7,836 nt of DNA from CAIOHW01 sp046317855 (GTDB lineage Bacteria > Bdellovibrionota > UBA1018). Both the position numbers and the translations under genes were made by a program. The notes under the pieces are model-generated. The model was not told where the DNA came from. It was given only the letters and a program-made list of their open reading frames with translations, and ran no database searches. This document shows positions 1-6,155 of the stretch, piece by piece. The stretch is taken from the NCBI GenBank assembly GCA_046317855.1, contig JBKCVM010000051.1, positions 1-7,836 of the forward strand. Reading direction: 5' to 3'. Position 1 is the first letter of the stretch. Each line of letters begins with the position of its first letter.

Positions 1-330
1 CAGCTGCGCCACACGATCGCCTGGCTCCAGCCGCTCCGTGCCTTGGGTGAGATTTCGCATCACGACATGCACTTCGCCGCGATAGCCCGCATCAATTATT
101 CCGCCCGCTGTTTTAAGCCCTCGCACTGCCAAAGAAGAGCGATCAGCAACCATTCCAACAAACCCAACCGGGATTTCAAAAGCCACTCCGGTTCGAATCT
201 TAACCCCGTGGCCCGGAGCAATCTCCACAGCATCCAGAGCAAAAAGATCCAAGCCCGCATCCTCCGGGTGGGCCCGGCGCGGAAGGGTCGCTCGCGGATC
301 CAGACGCTTGGCCTTCAAAGTCGGGAACAC
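1..330 (-). CDS. dut: dUTP diphosphatase (dUTPase), 3' end beyond the left edge
   Basis: Hydrolyses dUTP to dUMP and PPi, keeping uracil out of DNA and supplying dUMP for thymidylate synthesis; a cytoplasmic homotrimer in this family. The 110 visible residues show four of the five dUTPase motifs in order: AGLDLFA (25-31), DRSSLA (63-68), GGIIDAGYRGEV (76-87, with the catalytic Asp at 80 and Tyr at 83) and GDRVAQL (104-110). Motif 5, the flexible glycine-rich C-terminal tail, would lie beyond the edge, which agrees with a usual length near 145-150 residues. The start is a GTG at 330-328; no ATG lies nearby in frame and an AGGGG sits 8 nt upstream. The first 16 nt overlap the end of hisS, so translation is probably coupled and the two genes share a transcript. 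The family call is very secure; the start is likely but not proven. Confidence 0.95.
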   Translation of the reverse strand, partial: MFPTLKAKRLDPRATLPRRAHPEDAGLDLFALDAVEIAPGHGVKIRTGVAFEIPVGFVGMVADRSSLAVRGLKTAGGIIDAGYRGEVHVVMRNLTQGTERLEPGDRVAQL

Positions 331-1643
331 GATGATCGCCCCTGGGTTCTTTGCAGCAAATCTTGAAGCAACTGAGAAGCTTGCACGGTCTTTTGAGTGC
401 CAGTAGCCAGCTCTTTGAGAATGACTTCTTGTCTCGCCCACTCCGAATCACCAAAAAGAACAGCAAACCGCGCTTCATGCTTCGAAGCGACCTTGAGTTG
501 CGGACCAAACCCTTCAACCGAAAGCGGAGTAATCACTCTGAGCCCCGCTTCACGGAGTTCTCCCGCAATTTTTTCAGCAGCCCCTCTCCACTCCCGCTTG
601 GGGAGGGCCACCAGGACATCGACACCCGAATCAAGTTTTGGAAGGAGCCGATGGGTCTCTAAAAAATTTCTAAGAGTCACATCCCCCATGCCAAGACCTA
701 CGCCAGGAAGCTTTTCTTTACCAAAAAGCCCTACCAAATTGTCATAACGGCCGCCTCCAAACATGGCGCGGTTGTTTTCAGGCGATGTGTCGTACATCTC
801 AAAAACCGTCCCAGTGTAGTAATCCAATCCGCGAAGCACCTGCGCATCAAAAACTACTTGTGACGGGGCGACTCCGGATTCAGCCAGCAAATCAAAGAGC
901 GACCTGAGCTCATGAGTCCCCTCACAAGCAAAGCGTTTCTCAACTTCCAAAAAGGACGACTGAAAGAAAACTTCCATCTCCTGTCGCTGAGCTTCTGTGA
1001 CTCCGAGCTCCGAAAGCCAAGCGGAGTATTTTTCTTCTCCAATTTTGGCTCGTGCATCAATGGCCTTGGTCACTGCAAGGGCGGCATGCGATCCGAGCCC
1101 CATGCGGTCAGAAAAAAAAGAATCCATGAGCTTACGATTGTTGACCTTGATGGCCACGCGGTTCTCACCGCCAAATTTTTTAAGGATTGCAAGCGCAAGC
1201 TGAAGGACTTCGGCGTCTGCCAAAAGCGGGTCACCCCCCAGTACATCCACGTTGAGCTGCCAGTGCTCACGAAGCCTTCCTCGCTGCGGGCGCTCGTAAC
1301 GCCAAAGATTAGGAATCGAATACCAGCGCACAGGACGGGGTAGTTCGTGGATCTTTCCTGCCACCATTCGGGCCAGCGTGGGCGTCATTTCGGGGCGAAT
1401 AGCCATCTTGCGCTCGCCCCGATCCACCAGCCAGTAGAGCTGCTGATTGACGAGCTCCTCTCCTGACTTTGCAGCATAAAGCTCAAAGGGCTCTAGCAGG
1501 GGGCCATCATAGGGCTCGTAACCAAACGACTCAACCACAGAGCGCATCTGGTCAAACATCCAGCGCTGGATGCGCATGTCGACAGGGTAAAAATCTCGGG
1601 TGCCTTTATAGGGCTGGGTCGAAAGACGAGACTCGGTAGCCAT
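315..1643 (-). CDS. hisS: Histidine--tRNA ligase of the REHWQ / GMGD type
   Basis: Charges tRNA-His with histidine in the cytoplasm; a class II synthetase. From the ATG at 1643 it has 442 residues, a normal length. Visible features are PYKGTRDFYP near the N-terminus (11-20), the RPEMTP segment (83-88), motif 2 RYERPQRGR (115-123) followed by REHWQLNVDV, the histidine-binding signatures RGLDYYTGTVFE (271-282) and FGGGRYDNLV (295-304), and an anticodon-binding domain from about 340 to 430. Common bacterial HisRS has RPEGTAG and a motif 3 of the form GxxxGxER. Here the positions read RPEMTP and GVGLGMGDVTL (314-324), so the usual motif 3 arginine is absent. From memory this resembles cyanobacterial and plant organellar enzymes. 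The frame stays open to 1961, but that extension would run antisense through serB and has no HisRS character, so I chose 1643. It is divergent from serB, and dut overlaps its end. Confidence 0.95.
   Translation of the reverse strand: MATESRLSTQPYKGTRDFYPVDMRIQRWMFDQMRSVVESFGYEPYDGPLLEPFELYAAKSGEELVNQQLYWLVDRGERKMAIRPEMTPTLARMVAGKIHELPRPVRWYSIPNLWRYERPQRGRLREHWQLNVDVLGGDPLLADAEVLQLALAILKKFGGENRVAIKVNNRKLMDSFFSDRMGLGSHAALAVTKAIDARAKIGEEKYSAWLSELGVTEAQRQEMEVFFQSSFLEVEKRFACEGTHELRSLFDLLAESGVAPSQVVFDAQVLRGLDYYTGTVFEMYDTSPENNRAMFGGGRYDNLVGLFGKEKLPGVGLGMGDVTLRNFLETHRLLPKLDSGVDVLVALPKREWRGAAEKIAGELREAGLRVITPLSVEGFGPQLKVASKHEARFAVLFGDSEWARQEVILKELATGTQKTVQASQLLQDLLQRTQGRSSCSRL
339..343 (-). promoter_or_regulatory. 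Ribosome binding site of dut, inside the hisS 3' end
   Basis: On the minus strand AGGGG lies 8 nt before the GTG at 330-328. It supports a GTG start for dut that overlaps the hisS stop (317-315), and suggests ribosomes finishing hisS help start dut. Confidence 0.6.
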
Positions 1644-1650
1644 GCCCCGC

Positions 1651-1680
1651 AAAATGGCACACTCGAGGGTGGACTGTCCA
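1651..1680 (-). promoter_or_regulatory. Possible promoter of hisS-dut, back to back with that of serB
   Basis: On the minus strand TGGACA (1680-1675, 5 of 6 to TTGACA) is followed after 18 nt by CATTTT (1656-1651, 3 of 6 to TATAAT), 7 nt before the hisS ATG. The -10 is poor, so this is weaker than the serB call. If correct, hisS too has almost no leader, and the two -35 elements share base 1675, so both promoters could not be occupied at once. The only SD-like bases are the GCGGGG just before the ATG, which is too close to be typical. Confidence 0.3.
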
Positions 1681-1682
1681 CC
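1668..1682. promoter_or_regulatory. Perfect 7-1-7 palindrome in the hisS/serB divergent gap, candidate operator
   Basis: GGTGGAC and GTCCACC flank a single T at 1675. A 1-nt loop makes a hairpin unlikely, so a DNA-level signal fits better. The centre is 30 nt from the serB ATG (1705) and 32 nt from the hisS ATG (1643), almost the exact middle of the gap. Each arm holds a -35-like hexamer: TGGACT on plus and TGGACA on minus. A dimeric regulator could bind here, or the symmetry may simply come from two inverted -35 elements meeting back to back. Confidence 0.5.
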
Positions 1683-1698
1683 AGACGGGCCGTAGAAT
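1670..1698 (+). promoter_or_regulatory. Predicted sigma-70 promoter of serB, giving a leaderless mRNA
   Basis: TGGACT (1670-1675, 4 of 6 to TTGACA) and TAGAAT (1693-1698, 5 of 6 to TATAAT) are separated by exactly 17 nt. Only six bases lie between the -10 and the serB ATG, so transcription should begin at or within a base or two of the start codon. No Shine-Dalgarno sequence is seen before serB, which fits. The -35 lies in the palindrome. Confidence 0.55.
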
Positions 1699-1704
1699 TC
1701 GGCC

Positions 1705-2886
1705 ATGGTTCTCGTCACTTGTTCGGGAAAGGACTCCCCCGGAATCACTTCACAGCTTACCGGCGTTCTGGCCCGCCACCAGCTTGAAATCCTCGACATC
1801 GGACAATCCGTTCTACACGGCTGGCTCTCCCTTTCAGTACTCTTTGATTCGTCTGGCGCCTCGGCTTCAATCGAAGGAGCAAGAAAAGAACTCGAAGCCA
1901 TGGGACGGGAGCGGGGCCTCTCGATCGAAACCAGGCCTTTTTTGGGTTCTCCCGCACTCATGGGTAGAGCCTATCGCTACGCAGTCACACTGATTTCTTC
2001 AAAGCTCACCGCCCAAGCGTTACATGCGGTGACGGACGTGCTTGCACGCCATCGAGTCAATATCGACGTCATCGAACGCTTGAGCGAAGGTGAATTTGCC
2101 TGTGTGGAGCTTCTGATCTCCTCGCAGGCCGAGCTGGATCGTCGATCTCTCAAACACGAAATTCTTTCTGCTGCCCGCACTGAGGGGGTAGATCTTGCTC
2201 TTCAAGCCGAGGGACTTTATCGCAGGACAAAAAGACTGGTCGTCTTTGACATGGATTCGACCTTGATCCAGGGTGAGATCATCGATGAGTTTGCCAGAAA
2301 GCTAGGACGCTACGAAGAAGTGGCAAAAATCACTTCGGAGGCCATGCACGGAAAGCTCCAGTTTTCTGAGGCTCTGACCCGGCGGGTAAAGCTCTTGAAA
2401 GGCCTCTCCCAAGCTCAAATTGAGGAGGTTTTCAAAGAAACTCGCCTCACCCCAGGGGCCAACGACCTGATTCAGGTACTCAAGCAACTGGGCTACAAGA
2501 TCGCAATCATCAGCGGAGGATTTGCCTGCATTGCAGACAAGCTCAAGGCAAGCCTTCAGCTGGACTACGCCTATGCCAATCACCTCGTTATGGTGCAAGG
2601 AACGGCCACGGGTGAGGTCACCGCCCCCATCATCGATGCCCAGCGCAAAGCGGACCTATTGGAGCTCATTGCCCAGCAAGAAGGAATCCAGCTCGATCAA
2701 GTCATTGCCATCGGAGATGGAGCCAACGACCTCTTGATGATCGAAAAGGCAGGCCTCGGCGTTGCCTTTAACGCAAAGCCGGCCCTGAACGAGCGGGCCG
2801 ACCTGGCATTGAGCCAAAAGAGCCTGCGCTCTGTTCTGTATCTGCTTGGCCTTTCTGGCCGGGACGTGGCAGAAGTGCTTGCCTAG
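1705..2886 (+). CDS. serB: Phosphoserine phosphatase with two N-terminal ACT domains
   Basis: Dephosphorylates O-phospho-L-serine to L-serine, the last step of serine synthesis from 3-phosphoglycerate; cytoplasmic. The 393 residues contain two ACT domains (about 1-80, opening VLVTCSGKDSPGIT, and about 90-170), then a HAD phosphatase domain. HAD motif I is DMDSTLIQGE (182-191) with nucleophile D182, acid/base D184 and substrate-contacting E191. Motif II is SGG (270-272), the motif III lysine is K315, and motif IV is GDGAND (337-342). E. coli SerB is shorter and lacks a full pair of ACT domains; the two-ACT form is known from mycobacteria and other groups, where the ACT domains bind serine for feedback control. 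Such control is inferred here. An in-frame TAG at 1693-1695 makes the ATG at 1705 the first possible start. The next gene begins 59 nt after the stop and may be cotranscribed. Confidence 0.97.
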   Translation: MVLVTCSGKDSPGITSQLTGVLARHQLEILDIGQSVLHGWLSLSVLFDSSGASASIEGARKELEAMGRERGLSIETRPFLGSPALMGRAYRYAVTLISSKLTAQALHAVTDVLARHRVNIDVIERLSEGEFACVELLISSQAELDRRSLKHEILSAARTEGVDLALQAEGLYRRTKRLVVFDMDSTLIQGEIIDEFARKLGRYEEVAKITSEAMHGKLQFSEALTRRVKLLKGLSQAQIEEVFKETRLTPGANDLIQVLKQLGYKIAIISGGFACIADKLKASLQLDYAYANHLVMVQGTATGEVTAPIIDAQRKADLLELIAQQEGIQLDQVIAIGDGANDLLMIEKAGLGVAFNAKPALNERADLALSQKSLRSVLYLLGLSGRDVAEVLA

Positions 2887-2932
2887 CCGGCTGCTTCCCG
2901 GTCAAATAGATCAAACCCTTTTTTTGATTTGA

Positions 2933-2937
2933 AAGGA
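2933..2937 (+). promoter_or_regulatory. Ribosome binding site of the Urate_ox_N gene
   Basis: AAGGA lies 8 nt before the ATG at 2946. It is one of the clearest ribosome binding sites in the window and contrasts with the missing one before serB, as expected if serB is leaderless and this gene is read from inside the transcript. Confidence 0.7.
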
Positions 2938-2945
2938 TTCTTACC

Positions 2946-3650
2946 ATGTCTGAACTCGCACTTTTTTCTCAGCAGGGCGTTTTGATGCTCCTGCGCTGGC
3001 TTCACTTCTTTTTTGGAATCGTCTGGATCGGCCACCTGTATTATTTCAACTTCACTCAGGGTCCGTTCATGAACGAGACCGATCCGGCCACCAAGTCGGG
3101 CGTGACACAAAAACTTCTCCCTCGGGCATTGTGGTGGTTCCGCTGGGGAGCCATGTTCACCTTTTTGTCGGGCTGGGCGTACCTCGGAATTCGAGGACAT
3201 GAGCTGGGCGGAGCTTTCCTTCAGACCTCCTACGGGATCACCATCCTCATGGGCGCCATTCTGGGATCTCTCATGTGGTTCAACGTGTGGTTCATCATTT
3301 GGCCAAACCAACAAGTGGTGATCGCCAATGCAGAAGCAGTCGCCAAGGGGGGTCAAGCCAATCCGGCAGCAGCAGGATCAGCAGCTCGCGCTCTCTGTGC
3401 TTCCCGCACTAATGTTCTTTTCTCGATGCCAATGCTGTTTTTCATGGGCACCGCCTCTCACCTCAACATCCTTGTGGGTGAAGAGTCGAGCGTGGGTGCA
3501 CTCTTTGGAGTGTTCACACTTCTGATCGGCGCTCTTGAGTTCAATGCAGTCAAAGGAAAACCTGGACCCATGGCCACGGTCAAAGGAGTGATCCACATGG
3601 GAATCCTCCTGATGCTCGTGCTCTACGGACTGGTTGAGTTTTTTCTGTAA
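2946..3650 (+). CDS. Urate_ox_N (PuuD N-terminal-like) integral membrane protein without cytochrome c domain
   Basis: A 234-residue inner-membrane protein with about six hydrophobic helices (roughly 12-34, 65-84, 99-121, 155-175, 182-200, 212-233). Its pattern, including LRWLHFFFGIVWIGHLYYFNF (start of helix 1) and WFNVWFIIWPNQQ (111-123), matches what I know as the Urate_ox_N / DUF989 family. In PuuD-type urate oxidases this membrane part is fused to a C-terminal c-type cytochrome. Here the protein ends with the last helix and no CxxCH motif is present. Histidines in or near helices (H20, H30, H172, H217) could bind haem, which is inference. No purine catabolism gene is visible nearby, so urate as substrate should not be assumed. 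It follows serB by 59 nt, has a good ribosome binding site, and is followed by a strong terminator, so it is probably the last gene of the serB transcript. Family call fairly secure, function open. Confidence 0.8.
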   Translation: MSELALFSQQGVLMLLRWLHFFFGIVWIGHLYYFNFTQGPFMNETDPATKSGVTQKLLPRALWWFRWGAMFTFLSGWAYLGIRGHELGGAFLQTSYGITILMGAILGSLMWFNVWFIIWPNQQVVIANAEAVAKGGQANPAAAGSAARALCASRTNVLFSMPMLFFMGTASHLNILVGEESSVGALFGVFTLLIGALEFNAVKGKPGPMATVKGVIHMGILLMLVLYGLVEFFL

Positions 3651-3673
3651 CCGTTTCAGCTTAGAGACGAAAG

Positions 3674-3709
3674 AACGCCAGGTTGCGCAAGCATCCTGGC
3701 GTTTTTTTT
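3674..3709 (+). terminator. Intrinsic terminator shared by convergent genes
   Basis: AACGCCAGG (3674-3682) pairs perfectly with CCTGGCGTT (3695-3703) around a 12-nt loop, and eight T follow from 3702. It closes the serB/Urate_ox_N transcript 23 nt after the stop. The mlaD stop codon (3710-3708) falls in the T tract, so the same stem lies just past mlaD on the other strand, where it is followed by the weaker run TTCTTTC. It may therefore work in both directions, better on plus. Confidence 0.85.
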
Positions 3710-5234
3710 AAAGCAGGGCAAACAGGAGTTTGACGTCTTCATCGTCAAACGCAACGCCCGCTCCCACAAAATACGCCATCTGCCCGTTCACTCGACGAAA
3801 AGTTTCAAAACCACCCGTCAAATACACTGCTTCGTAAGGCCTTAAAATCGCCCCAACTCTTGAGCTAATTCCGGTAGCACGACCTCGAGAATAGAGATTC
3901 GTAAACACTTCTAAACGATCTTCTCGACCAGAGGGACCAAGCCTCAGCGCCGCAGCTGCCACGCCGTCTCCGTACAAAGCCCCCATCGACAGATCCAGGC
4001 GCTTGAAAAAGATTTTTCCCAGCATGGCGGTAATGACGAGCGCAGTGTCTTCAACGGTGGTCGTCTGTACCGTCGTGGTCGTTCCTCCGCTCACTGTAGT
4101 CGTCGTAAAGTTTCGACGAAACCCCCGAGGATCCACCCCCGCACCTAAACGATAATAACGATCTGGCTTTGGCCAAATGGAGACCTGAAAAGTCCCGCGC
4201 GTACCATCGTAGGCAGGAAGGGACTGCGCACCCACATCCACAATGAACCTGACACCGCCGACGCGGCTTAACATCTGGTTTGCGTTTTTTAAGAGCTCCT
4301 TGACCTGCTCCGCATAGAACGGATCGGTCAAGATCATTCCTACCGAGCCTTCACCACGATTGATTCGGATGGCGAGGTCTCTGAGCTGTTCGATTGCATC
4401 TTCAAGCTTAGCCAGAGTCCGCTGAGCAGTACTCGTCAGGCTGCCCTCAGGCGCAAGAGTCCGTGAAGCATTTTCAAGGGTTCGATTGAGTTGCTGCATC
4501 GTGTTGCGCAACTCCTGCGGATTGATCGAATCTTTGAGACCCTTGGTCAAGTTCGTCATTTCTGAAACTAGACCATTCACTTGATTGACGAGTGCTTGAA
4601 CATCTTGACTCTCAGCACCGACCTGAACTTCTTTGGCTTTCTTTTCTTGAGCGGCAGCCGAGGGCACCAGCCAATCCCAAATCGAAGAGTGCCGTGCCGG
4701 GAGGCGCTTGACTTTGAATCCCTCGTTCAACTCTTGGTTTAAACGCTCACCCTCGCCTCCGGATTGAGGTTCATCCCCTTCAATCCGGTAGCCAGATTGC
4801 TTTTCAGCCTCAGAAGACGCAGGCGCACTCTGTGTTCCTGAATTTCCCTCATCGAGATCATCGAGCTTGCGCCCCACATACTTGAGCGGTTTGAGCTCCA
4901 CAAATTTATCGCCAAGAAACCCCTCACCCCTGAGGTAGGCTCGGGTGGTTGAAATGACTTCAACATCTGCAGTCAAGCAGATGCCCAGCCTGACCCTGTT
5001 CTCGCGCAATTGAACAGAGCGAAGGTAACCCACTTGAAGTCCGAGTGAGCGCACGGGCGATTTAGTCTTCAGGCCTGTGGCGTCCTCCACATTGATAAAG
5101 ACCAGATCGCACCCTCTCCACCAATCCGGCTTGTCATTGACCATGAACGTCGCAAAGGCCAGCAACGCTAAGGCCAGGAGTGAAAAGATGCCAACTTTGA
5201 ATTGAACCGAACGGGGCGCTTGGCGAGGATCCAT
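3708..5234 (-). CDS. mlaD: MCE/MlaD-family lipid transport protein with C-terminal beta-rich domain
   Basis: Probable substrate-binding subunit of an Mla-type ABC transporter moving phospholipid between the membranes. The 508 residues are far longer than E. coli MlaD (about 180). Order: one membrane helix (about 13-33) anchoring it in the inner membrane; an MCE domain (about 41-116, ending GEGFLGDKFVEL); an acidic, low-complexity linker (about 122-175); a helical stretch (about 205-325) with the INRGEGSVG...LTDPF element seen in long MCE proteins; and a C-terminal region (325-508) of alternating, glycine-rich beta character including PKPDRYYRLGAGVDPRG and a threonine-rich loop (376-394). I recall similar tails in deltaproteobacterial MCE proteins and read this as a possible outer-membrane barrel; that is inference. 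The start at 5234 is the first possible, as an in-frame TGA lies 10-12 nt upstream; an AAAGGA is 16 nt away, which is far. mlaE ends 37 nt upstream. Confidence 0.9.
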   Translation of the reverse strand: MDPRQAPRSVQFKVGIFSLLALALLAFATFMVNDKPDWWRGCDLVFINVEDATGLKTKSPVRSLGLQVGYLRSVQLRENRVRLGICLTADVEVISTTRAYLRGEGFLGDKFVELKPLKYVGRKLDDLDEGNSGTQSAPASSEAEKQSGYRIEGDEPQSGGEGERLNQELNEGFKVKRLPARHSSIWDWLVPSAAAQEKKAKEVQVGAESQDVQALVNQVNGLVSEMTNLTKGLKDSINPQELRNTMQQLNRTLENASRTLAPEGSLTSTAQRTLAKLEDAIEQLRDLAIRINRGEGSVGMILTDPFYAEQVKELLKNANQMLSRVGGVRFIVDVGAQSLPAYDGTRGTFQVSIWPKPDRYYRLGAGVDPRGFRRNFTTTTVSGGTTTTVQTTTVEDTALVITAMLGKIFFKRLDLSMGALYGDGVAAAALRLGPSGREDRLEVFTNLYSRGRATGISSRVGAILRPYEAVYLTGGFETFRRVNGQMAYFVGAGVAFDDEDVKLLFALL

Positions 5235-5271
5235 TTTAGTTACTCAAAAATCCTTTCTTCACTCATTAAGG

Positions 5272-6069
5272 TCAAATCTTCAGGTGGGTAAACCCAAACG
5301 GCAGGATCGAGGTCAGAATATAATCAAACAACAATATCAGAAGAAAACTCACCACCACTGTGGATCGAGTCGAAAGACCCACCGAACGAGCGCCCCCTCG
5401 AGTATGAAACCCAAAGTAGCACCCGACCCAAGTAAGAATCAGCCCAAAAGTAGCCCCCTTCACCACGCAATGAACCAGCTCAATAGGGTCGACAAACCTC
5501 TTAAACTGTTCAAGGTAGATCGAAGAATCTAACCCCATGATTCCACAGGCCACGGCTGCCGCTGCCACTGATCCCACGGCACCAAACAGAACAGACAGCA
5601 ACGGGACCATCAGAACCCCAGCAAAAACCCTGGGTAAAACTAAAAATTCGATTGGATCAACCGCCATGACTTCTAGAGCGTCGATCTGTTCGGAGACGCG
5701 CATACTGGCAAGCTCCGCAGCCATGGCGGCACCGGCCCTTCCGGTGACCATAATGGCCGCCATGACGGGGGCAAGTTCCCTAAAAAGGGCAACACCCACT
5801 GTGCCCCCCAAGAGCGCCTCAGCCCCAAACATGTGAAACGAGACATACAACTGGTAGCCGAGCACTCCGCCCATAAAGGTTCCAGCCACCGTCACAACTC
5901 CAAGCGAGGAAACTCCGATGAACTCGCACTGCTTAATGAATAAACCCCAGCGTTTACGCAAACTGCTTGCCGATCGAACGGTTTCCCAAAAAAACATGGC
6001 AAAATCGCCGACAGAGGTCACGATCGCACGGAGCTGAGTAGAGATGGCTGATCCCACGGCTGACGACAT
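5272..6069 (-). CDS. mlaE: MlaE-family ABC transporter permease
   Basis: Inner-membrane permease of an Mla-type phospholipid transporter, expected to work as a dimer with the MlaF ATPase and a ring of MlaD. The 265 residues match the family length and carry its hallmark stretch: RELAPVMAAIMVTGRAG (97-113), AEL (118-120) and MRVSEQIDALEVMAVDP (123-139), where E. coli MlaE has RELGPVVAALLFAGRAG and related sequence. Hydrophobic segments lie near 55-75, 86-110, 148-175, 204-220 and 238-258, after an amphipathic N-terminal stretch of about 45 residues. The ATG at 6069 has no clear Shine-Dalgarno sequence; the N-terminal extension before the conserved part is normal for the family. It is the first gene of a minus-strand pair with mlaD, 37 nt apart, with no mlaF between them. 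An RND transporter diverges from it. Confidence 0.95.
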   Translation of the reverse strand: MSSAVGSAISTQLRAIVTSVGDFAMFFWETVRSASSLRKRWGLFIKQCEFIGVSSLGVVTVAGTFMGGVLGYQLYVSFHMFGAEALLGGTVGVALFRELAPVMAAIMVTGRAGAAMAAELASMRVSEQIDALEVMAVDPIEFLVLPRVFAGVLMVPLLSVLFGAVGSVAAAAVACGIMGLDSSIYLEQFKRFVDPIELVHCVVKGATFGLILTWVGCYFGFHTRGGARSVGLSTRSTVVVSFLLILLFDYILTSILPFGFTHLKI

Positions 6070-6080
6070 TTTGAGGTTTC

Positions 6081-6109
6081 AGTAAATGCGAGAATTCCTG
6101 AGAAAACAA
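6081..6109 (-). promoter_or_regulatory. Possible mlaE-mlaD promoter
   Basis: On the minus strand TTGTTT (6109-6104) and TTTACT (6086-6081) are 17 nt apart, each only a partial match (3 and 4 of 6). The -10 ends 11 nt before the mlaE ATG, so the leader would be about 5 nt and mlaE would have no room for a Shine-Dalgarno site, matching the lack of one. Some promoter is expected in this 86-bp divergent gap; this is the best candidate I see. Confidence 0.25.
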
Positions 6110-6155
6110 GTACTTCATGTTTGAAAAAAGCCGGGGTGCGCGATAGCTCAGTCCA

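Noticed and set aside
912..1343. Long open frames on the plus strand opposite hisS, and similar ones opposite mlaD and mlaE
   Set aside because: They are antisense to well-conserved genes, lack recognisable domains and have no ribosome binding sites.
1644..1961. Open extension of the hisS frame upstream of 1643, including an ATG at 1706 that overlaps the serB ATG in a CATG
   Set aside because: It would run antisense through the conserved first ACT domain of serB, shows no HisRS-like sequence, and the conserved N-terminus begins just after 1643.
2910..2928. ATCAAA / TTTGAT inverted repeat with T run after serB
   Set aside because: A 6-bp AT-rich stem with the T run inside the loop rather than after it, so not a credible terminator; serB and the next gene are probably cotranscribed.
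5240..5266. Eight-codon reading frame (MSEERIFE) in the mlaE-mlaD gap on the minus strand
   Set aside because: No ribosome binding site before it and too short to judge; most likely chance, although its stop lies just ahead of the mlaD start.
6108..6115. AAGTACTT palindrome in the mlaE/RND gap
   Set aside because: Only 8 bp and not extended by flanking symmetry; expected by chance.
6086..6124. Twelve-codon plus-strand frame (MREFLRKQVLHV) in the mlaE/RND gap, with GAGG upstream
   Set aside because: Not in frame with the RND gene and no recognisable leader-peptide feature such as a run of one amino acid.
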